Shown here piece after piece: positions 57,748 to 64,000 of a stretch of 64,000 nt of DNA; the first letter of the stretch is position 1; every line of letters begins with the position of its first letter. The DNA comes from Methanobrevibacter gottschalkii DSM 11977 (GTDB lineage: Archaea > Methanobacteriota > Methanobacteria > Methanobacteriales > Methanobacteriaceae), in assembly GCF_003814835.1 (NCBI RefSeq), contig NZ_RKRG01000001.1, positions 1-64,000 of the forward strand, given 5' to 3'. The position numbers were made by a program, and so were the translations under genes. Under the pieces are notes generated by a model. It searched no databases. It had not been told where the DNA came from and was given only the letters and a program-made list of their open reading frames with translations.

Positions 57748-58962
57748 TTATTTTTTGTTGTTTTTCAAAGCTTCCACAACCGCTAGTTTTTTACCAGCTA
57801 GCATACTAATGCAAGCTCCACCACCACTGCTTACATGGCTCATTTGATCTTCACAACCAAGTCCAGCAGTAGCTGCAGCAATATGTCCTCCACCAATAAT
57901 TGAAAAACCATCAGAGTTTGCAATTGCATTAATTAAATCTTCAGTTCCCATTGCAAATTTAGGATCTTCAAATACACCTGCAGGACCATTAGCGAATATT
58001 GTTTTAGCATCCCTAATTTCTTTTGCATAAAATGCAATTGTTTTTACACCAATGTCAAAAATAGATTCATCCGGAATTTCTCCAATATCAATGTCAACTC
58101 TTTCCCCATCAATTTCACAAGCAACATCAATAGGATATTTTACTTTATCTCCAAATTTTTCAATTAGAACCCTGGATTTTTCAACCATGTCTTCATATCC
58201 CCTATTAGTAATGAAATCTTTATTCACCTGACCAATATCTACTCCAGACGCCCATAATACAATATTTCCAACAATACCAGTTGTTAGAATAGCATCTGCT
58301 GTCCCATTATTCAATACATTTTCCATAACATCAATTGAATCGTCAGGTTTCATTCCACCCAGCAGAAAAACACAGGGATGCTGCACATTATCCAGTGCAT
58401 CTTGAATCACAGTCAATTCTTTTTCCATTACACGACCTGCAGCTGAAGGAGTATTAACAGTAAATCCAACTAAAGAAGCTTGTGATCTATGAGCCGCTGC
58501 AAATGCATCATTTACAAAATAATCAATCAATGGAGATAAATGTCTCACAAGCAATGTTTTTGACTGTTCCACTGGAGTTCTTGAAAGGGATTCTTCAGAA
58601 AAGAAACGTGCATTTTCAAGTAAAAGAATTTCATGAGGTTTTAAATCACGAATAGCTTCCTTTGCAACATTTGAAAATAATGAATCAACATATTTTACTC
58701 TTAAATTTAAAATATCTGATAAAGCATCGGCATGCTGAGATAAAGTTGTGAAATCTTTTTTGCCCGGACGGCTTTGGTGTGCAAGAAGTACTACTTTAGC
58801 ACCTTTTTTAGACAACTCTTTAATAGTTTTAGAATGTAATTTCAATCTAGTATCATCCAAAATAATTCCAGAACCCGGATCCACAGGTGAGTTAATATCA
58901 ACTCTTACAAGAACAGTTTTATTTTCAACATCAAAATCATCAATTGTATTAAATTTCGCCAT
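57748..58962 (-). CDS. pgk: Phosphoglycerate kinase
   Basis: The 404-aa enzyme interconverts 1,3-bisphosphoglycerate/ADP and 3-phosphoglycerate/ATP, mainly in the gluconeogenic direction here. Typical are VLVRVDINSPVDPGSGIILD, KVVLLAHQSRPGKKDFTTLS, LLLENARFFSEE, FVNDAFAAAHRSQASLVGF, VFLLGGMKPDDSIDVMEN and the closing SIIGGGHIAAA, HVSSGGGACISMLAGKKLAV. It begins 9 bp after tpiA. Confidence 0.97.
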   Translation of the reverse strand: MAKFNTIDDFDVENKTVLVRVDINSPVDPGSGIILDDTRLKLHSKTIKELSKKGAKVVLLAHQSRPGKKDFTTLSQHADALSDILNLRVKYVDSLFSNVAKEAIRDLKPHEILLLENARFFSEESLSRTPVEQSKTLLVRHLSPLIDYFVNDAFAAAHRSQASLVGFTVNTPSAAGRVMEKELTVIQDALDNVQHPCVFLLGGMKPDDSIDVMENVLNNGTADAILTTGIVGNIVLWASGVDIGQVNKDFITNRGYEDMVEKSRVLIEKFGDKVKYPIDVACEIDGERVDIDIGEIPDESIFDIGVKTIAFYAKEIRDAKTIFANGPAGVFEDPKFAMGTEDLINAIANSDGFSIIGGGHIAAATAGLGCEDQMSHVSSGGGACISMLAGKKLAVVEALKNNKK

Positions 58963-58971
58963 TTTCTCACT

Positions 58972-59640
58972 CTATAATTTACTTACCAAATCAAGCAAAG
59001 CATCTTTTGGACTTTCTGCTTTAATGATGCCTGATGCAAGTAAAACACCATCCGCACCTAAATCCATGGCCGATTTCATATCATCGCCAGTTGTGATTCC
59101 TGCACCACATAAAACTTTAATTTTTTTATTAATTGATTTAACCTCTTTTACAGTGTCTTCAACAATTTCAGGTTGGGCCTGAGATACTGGAATTCCAGTT
59201 CCAATAAGTTCCGGAGGTTCAACAGCAACAGCAACTGGATTGAGAGCTGCAACAGCTTTTGAAGTTTCAATGTTATTAGTGCATACACAGGATTCTATTT
59301 CATAATCCCTACATGATTTTATAACTTCTGCAATGTCAGCCAATTTCATCCTATTTTCAGAATGATTAATTAAAGTTCCACTAATTCCTGCATCAATTAA
59401 TGTGTTAATCAAATTAGAACCGGTGTGTCCGCCAGGAGAAATTGAATCAACGTGTTGAGCAAAAATAGGGAGTGAAGTTTCTTGACTTACTCTATAAATA
59501 TCAGCAGCTTGAGGAACTGCTACCATAGTAATTCCAGACTCACTAGCAGCACTTTCCAAATCGTTTGCAAGTTCTAAAGCTTTTATACCACTTGATTCCA
59601 AATAAGTTTTATAATTTAATATTACAATTGGTGTATCCAT
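58972..59640 (-). CDS. tpiA: Triosephosphate isomerase
   Basis: The 222-aa protein, shorter than bacterial TIM as usual in archaea, begins MDTPIVILNYKTYLESSG at the ATG 59640; the upstream 54 open codons overlap the methyltransferase gene and are not needed. NYKTYLE holds the active-site Asn/Lys, GTLINHSENRM the catalytic His95 region, AVEPPELIGTG the catalytic Glu with loop 6, and LCGAGITTGDD plus GVLLASGII the phosphate loop. Upstream partner of pgk. Confidence 0.96.
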   Translation of the reverse strand: MDTPIVILNYKTYLESSGIKALELANDLESAASESGITMVAVPQAADIYRVSQETSLPIFAQHVDSISPGGHTGSNLINTLIDAGISGTLINHSENRMKLADIAEVIKSCRDYEIESCVCTNNIETSKAVAALNPVAVAVEPPELIGTGIPVSQAQPEIVEDTVKEVKSINKKIKVLCGAGITTGDDMKSAMDLGADGVLLASGIIKAESPKDALLDLVSKL

Positions 59641-59686
59641 AATAATTCCCCAACAAATATTCAATAATAATATTTGATTAACACCA

Positions 59687-60565
59687 TTAAATAAATTTTT
59701 GATTAGAAAGTCTGCTTTTGGACAATTGAATATACTTTTCTTCAATATCATACCCAATATAATTTCTTTTATTTTTAGTAGCGGCAATGCAAGTCGTTCC
59801 ACTACCGCAGAAAGGATCTAGAACAACATCCCCTTCATAACTATAAAGATTTATAAGTCTATGTGGCAATTCAGTTGGAAACGGTGCAGGATGTCCAATT
59901 TTTTTTGCATTTACTGCTGGAAATGTCCAAATACTTTTTGTCCACTGAATGAATTCGTCATGGCTAATGGTGTCTTTCTTTTCTTGAGATTTGTTTTTAG
60001 AATAAGATTCCTTTGAAAAAATTAAAATATACTCATGAAAATCTCTAAGAACAGGATTTGAAGCAGACATCCAACTTCCCCATGCACATGATCCACCAGC
60101 ACTTGCAGATTTATCCCATATGATTTCTCCACGCATCAGAAATCCCAGATTTAACATTATTTCAATAACCATTGCATGAAGTGGAATGTATGGTTTTCTT
60201 CCAATGTTTGCTATATTAATACATGCCCTACCCCCACTCACTAATTTTTTGTAAGTTTGAGCAAAAACAGAAGTCAATAGTTCCAAATATTCATCTAAAG
60301 TTAAATCATCATCATATTCTTTTCCAACATTGTAAGGAGGAGATGTAATCATTAAGTGAATGCTATTATCTGGAATTTCATCCATATTTTCACTAGATTT
60401 ACAATAAAGTTTATTTAAATCTTCTTTTTTAATTTTAAATTCCTTAAAATCAATATTTTCGGGAATTTTAAGATTTTCATACAATTTTGAATTGTAAAAT
60501 TTTCTTGAATTATGGGATTGTCTTAAAACTGATCCGAAAGATGCAGTTTGAGTTTTTTTTACCAT
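59687..60565 (-). CDS. Type II DNA methyltransferase (N4-cytosine or N6-adenine)
   Basis: The 292-aa enzyme transfers a methyl group from SAM to an amino group in DNA. The catalytic motif IV is ITSPPYNVGKEYDDD (TSPPY is more frequent in N4-cytosine enzymes), and the SAM motif DPFCGSGTTCIAATKNKRNY lies at the C-terminus, the order of the beta group. The target recognition part in between has ASAGGSCAWGSWMSASNPVL and WTFPAVNAKKIGHPAPFPTE. It starts 1 bp after the nuclease-like gene, as in restriction-modification pairs. The recognition sequence cannot be read off. Confidence 0.9.
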   Translation of the reverse strand: MVKKTQTASFGSVLRQSHNSRKFYNSKLYENLKIPENIDFKEFKIKKEDLNKLYCKSSENMDEIPDNSIHLMITSPPYNVGKEYDDDLTLDEYLELLTSVFAQTYKKLVSGGRACINIANIGRKPYIPLHAMVIEIMLNLGFLMRGEIIWDKSASAGGSCAWGSWMSASNPVLRDFHEYILIFSKESYSKNKSQEKKDTISHDEFIQWTKSIWTFPAVNAKKIGHPAPFPTELPHRLINLYSYEGDVVLDPFCGSGTTCIAATKNKRNYIGYDIEEKYIQLSKSRLSNQKFI

Positions 60566-60566
60566 T

Positions 60567-61436
60567 TCAATACCTTCTTATTAACTTCAAAAATTTTAAA
60601 CCTTTATCTTCATAATTATTTTCATTATTAGCAATTTCAATGTATTTACCTAATGTCTTAGGATTTTCCATTCCTGAAAAAAAGTTTAAATCCTGAGAGA
60701 ATAAATTATCAAGATTTCTTTTTAATTCAGAAGTATTATTAAATCTGATATAACCTCCATAAGGTGTTGTTTTTCGAGTATTTCCATGGTTTAGAGGAAA
60801 CGGATTTAAAGACCAAAAACCTTGAATTACACCAACTCTTTTTAAGTGATCTGCTTTTTTACAGAAACCATTAGATAATGGAGCATTACCTATAACAACG
60901 ATTGGAATCTTTGATGATTCGAAGCTTGAAACTCTAATACCAATACATTTACCAATAGCTTTTAAAATAGAGTCTGAACGTGTGAAACTGGGCTTTCCCT
61001 GATGAGTTCTAAAATCTCCGATTTCCACAACATTATTGGAATCATCGAAATATTGCCAATTCCAGACAATAGACATCTTAACCTCAAAAATAACTTTTAC
61101 CTCACTTGCCTTTAAAATTTTTCTATTAGCAGTTGAAATAACCAAGTCTACTGGAGAACGGGATGTAATACCTAGTGAAGGAATTATTGCTTGTTTAACT
61201 AAATACAAATCATCATCAACGATCAGTCTTCCAAATAGCTTGCAAACCCATTCTTCTGTGAATTTGCCAATCAATGAATTTCTTGACTGTAATGTTGATT
61301 TTCTGCCCCTATAATCTTTCGGCCAATATGCCAAATACCTGCCATCATCTGTTTTATAGAATAACTGAGATGGAAATGCAACTTTTCTTGAATTAATAAA
61401 AAATATTTTTTCCTGATTTTTACTCCATAATCTCAT
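60567..61436 (-). CDS. Putative type II restriction endonuclease (PD-(D/E)XK-like)
   Basis: The 289-aa protein is counted from the ATG at 61436. SRSPVDLVISTANRKIL followed by KVIFEVKMSIVWNW gives a D-x(n)-ExK pattern of PD-(D/E)XK nucleases. Other stretches: RNSLIGKFTEEWVCKLFGRL and FTRSDSILKAIGKCIGIRVS. An open frame extends to 61499 and would add a hydrophobic N-terminus, but TTTATATG (61459-61466) inside it sits 26 bases before the 61436 ATG, as a TATA box for a leaderless mRNA. With the methyltransferase directly downstream it is most likely the restriction half; direct evidence is lacking. Confidence 0.65.
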   Translation of the reverse strand: MRLWSKNQEKIFFINSRKVAFPSQLFYKTDDGRYLAYWPKDYRGRKSTLQSRNSLIGKFTEEWVCKLFGRLIVDDDLYLVKQAIIPSLGITSRSPVDLVISTANRKILKASEVKVIFEVKMSIVWNWQYFDDSNNVVEIGDFRTHQGKPSFTRSDSILKAIGKCIGIRVSSFESSKIPIVVIGNAPLSNGFCKKADHLKRVGVIQGFWSLNPFPLNHGNTRKTTPYGGYIRFNNTSELKRNLDNLFSQDLNFFSGMENPKTLGKYIEIANNENNYEDKGLKFLKLIRRY

Positions 61437-61458
61437 AATAACAACTATAATTATTAAA

Positions 61459-61466
61459 CATATAAA
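61459..61466 (-). promoter_or_regulatory. TATA box of the restriction-modification genes
   Basis: Minus strand TTTATATG, centred 26 bases before the ATG at 61436. On the opposite strand TTATATAA at 61531-61538 is the matching box for taw1, about 29 bases before its ATG; no ribosome binding sites are seen for either. Confidence 0.5.
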
Positions 61467-61562
61467 TAGTTTTAAAAAATATATTACAATATTGTTCATA
61501 AAATATTAAATTTATTTGCATTGAAAAATATTATATAATCAAAAACTAAACATAAAAATAAT

Positions 61563-62480
61563 ATGTCATTTAATGAAAACCAAATTCAAAAATTAGAAAA
61601 AAGCGGATATAGATTTGTAGGTAAACATAGACATGCTGCCGTTAAAACTTGCCATTGGACCCGTCAGAGTATTGTTGAGAAAGGAGTTTGCTATAAAGAA
61701 AAATTTTATGGAATACAATCACACAGATGTCTTCAAATGTCTCCTGCAGTTCCAAATTGCCAACAAGAATGTGAATTTTGTTGGAGAGATTTGACTCATA
61801 CTCAAACCGAATGGGAAGACAATGAGTACGATGATCCCAAAACAATCGTTGATGAAGCTATTGAAGCACAGAATAATTTATTATGTGGTTATTACGGAAA
61901 TGACAAAGCAAATAAAAAGAAATTAGAAGAACTTAAAAAGCCAACCAATGCTGCAATCTCCCTTGCAGGAGAACCAACTCTTTATCCGAAAATTGATGAA
62001 TTGATAGGTGAATTTAATCATAGAGATTTTACAACATTTGTAGTTAGTAATGGTCAATGTGTTGACAGATTAAGAAATCTGGAAAATGATCCATATCAAT
62101 TATACCTTTCCTTAGATGCACCTAACGAGAAAATATTTAATGAAATATGTAGGCCAAGAATAAATGATGCTTGGAATAATTTAAATGAATCACTTGAAAC
62201 ATTATCCAGTTTTAACTCCCGTACATGTATAAGGAATACATGCGTTAAAGGAAGAAACATGGAACAACCAGAAAAATATGCCGAACTAATAAAAAAAGCA
62301 GATCCTGATTATGTAGAAGTAAAAGCATATATGTGTGTTGGTTCATCACGTGACCGATTAACCCTTGATAATATGCCAACATTTGATGAAGTTAAATCAT
62401 TTGCAAAAAGAATAGGTGATGAATGCGGTAAAGAATTAGTAAATGAATCTGAAATTAGCCGTGTTGTTTTACTAGAATAA
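61563..62480 (+). CDS. taw1: tRNA 4-demethylwyosine synthase (radical SAM)
   Basis: The 305-aa iron-sulfur enzyme makes the tricyclic base at position 37 of tRNA-Phe. The radical SAM cluster motif is CQQECEFCW (C-x3-C-x2-C). The second cluster's Cys come from the N-terminal part (KTCHWTRQSIVEKGVCYKEK, SHRCLQMSP). SLAGEPTLYPKIDEL, VVSNGQCV and LYLSLDAPNEKIF fit the TIM barrel. The transcript is probably leaderless. Confidence 0.95.
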   Translation: MSFNENQIQKLEKSGYRFVGKHRHAAVKTCHWTRQSIVEKGVCYKEKFYGIQSHRCLQMSPAVPNCQQECEFCWRDLTHTQTEWEDNEYDDPKTIVDEAIEAQNNLLCGYYGNDKANKKKLEELKKPTNAAISLAGEPTLYPKIDELIGEFNHRDFTTFVVSNGQCVDRLRNLENDPYQLYLSLDAPNEKIFNEICRPRINDAWNNLNESLETLSSFNSRTCIRNTCVKGRNMEQPEKYAELIKKADPDYVEVKAYMCVGSSRDRLTLDNMPTFDEVKSFAKRIGDECGKELVNESEISRVVLLE

Positions 62481-62521
62481 ATTAAAAATTTCAAATTCAT
62501 TTAAAGTAAAATAAAAAATAT

Positions 62522-63640
<1,119 letters not shown>

Positions 63641-63648
63641 TATAACAC

Positions 63649-64000
63649 CTATTCCACTAAAGCATATCCCGCTTCAAAAGCACTGATATTTTTCTTTTCA
63701 GTTCCTTTAGGAACACTAACTTCAATTGCTTTAATAGCTGCTTCTTTGGATATGACTCCAGTAATTTTTGTAATAGATCCAACCATAACAATATTTGCCA
63801 CTATTTTAAGTCCTATGTCATCAGTAGCTGTTTTAGTAGCAGGAGCTTCATAAACTTTAATATTATGTTCTTCAATATAGTCCCTAACATCTTCAATATC
63901 AGTTGTTCCAGGATCAACAATTAAAGTTCCATTATCTTTTAAATCCACAATATATTTAATTAAAGCTTCGTTAGACATTGCAACTAAAATATCTGGACTT
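63649..64000 (-). CDS. korC: 2-oxoglutarate ferredoxin oxidoreductase, gamma subunit (partial)
   Basis: The gene runs off the window end. The visible 117 residues start SPDILVAMSNEALIKY, so the ATG at 63978 is internal. TLIVDPGTTDIEDV, VYEAPATKTATDDIGLKIVA, NIVMVGSITKITGVISKEAA and VPKGTEKKNISAFEAGYALV are typical for the gamma subunit of 2-oxoacid:ferredoxin oxidoreductases. Together with sucC downstream the 2-oxoglutarate enzyme (Kor) is most likely; other 2-oxoacid variants are possible. Confidence 0.88.
   Translation of the reverse strand, partial: SPDILVAMSNEALIKYIVDLKDNGTLIVDPGTTDIEDVRDYIEEHNIKVYEAPATKTATDDIGLKIVANIVMVGSITKITGVISKEAAIKAIEVSVPKGTEKKNISAFEAGYALVE

Noticed and set aside
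61437-61499. N-terminal membrane anchor on the nuclease-like protein
   Set aside because: The hydrophobic codons coincide with a TATA box placed for a start at 61436, so the anchor is probably not made.

Overview
The window is a stretch of an A+T-rich methanogen chromosome, most likely a gut Methanobrevibacter (M. smithii or a close relative). This placement rests on: split RNA polymerase subunits (RpoA1/A2, RpoB1/B2, RpoH) in one operon with L30e, a NusA-like KH protein, S12, S7, EF-2, EF-1alpha and S10; archaeal aRF1; Taw1 for wyosine tRNA modification; a TrmB regulator; ribosome binding sites of the GGTG/GGAG type; and an incomplete TCA branch (sucC, korC). The genus is inferred from gene content and style, not from a database search.

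Layout. (1) 1-21.4 kb is an accessory region for a surface polymer, heavily invaded by insertion sequences. It holds a UDP-ManNAc-type dehydrogenase (wecC), several GT2 glycosyltransferases (one fused to a CgeB/DUF3880-like domain, one fused to a TagF-like CDP-glycerol glycerophosphotransferase domain), an FkbM methyltransferase with coiled-coil repeats, a left-handed beta-helix acyltransferase, an alpha/beta-hydrolase-like protein, a DUF6270 protein, and a TagGH/Wzm-Wzt-type ABC exporter. The genes plausibly make, decorate and export a teichoic-acid-like or related surface glycan. Between them lie relics of at least four transposase families, one nested inside another, and two families of short inverted-repeat elements (MITEs). 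(2) 21.4-37.8 kb is mixed metabolism: aspartokinase, TrmB, a hotdog thioesterase, acetyltransferases, glutamate dehydrogenase, aRF1, tRNA-dihydrouridine synthase, zinc-ribbon proteins, a P2-type ATPase and cobK. It also contains a frameshifted GNAT/zinc-ribbon gene and a VapBC remnant. (3) 37.8-52.5 kb is the RNA polymerase/translation operon, read leftwards and fully intact. (4) 52.5-53.2 kb is a cluster of five tRNA genes (Lys, Asp, Tyr, Pro, Thr); a tRNA-Ser lies at 37.8 kb. (5) 53.2-64 kb has thiM-thiE, a LigB-type dioxygenase, a second copy of the outer IS, a TIGR04255-like pseudogene, pgk-tpiA behind a DNA methyltransferase and a PD-(D/E)XK nuclease-like gene, taw1, sucC and the start-truncated korC.

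The most notable points are: a MITE inserted exactly in the Shine-Dalgarno of wecC with the target duplication keeping the site; two MITE families whose ends match larger IS relics in the same window; a nested IS with a perfect 8-bp target duplication; single-base homopolymer frameshifts in two glycan genes, one just before the TagF catalytic His; an operator-like inverted repeat in the gdhA leader; a hairpin plus T-tract between tuf and rps10; and extra segments in RpoA1 and RpoB1. All frameshifts fall in accessory genes, while about 14 kb of RNA polymerase/translation genes has none, which argues for real decay or phase variation rather than uniform sequencing error.
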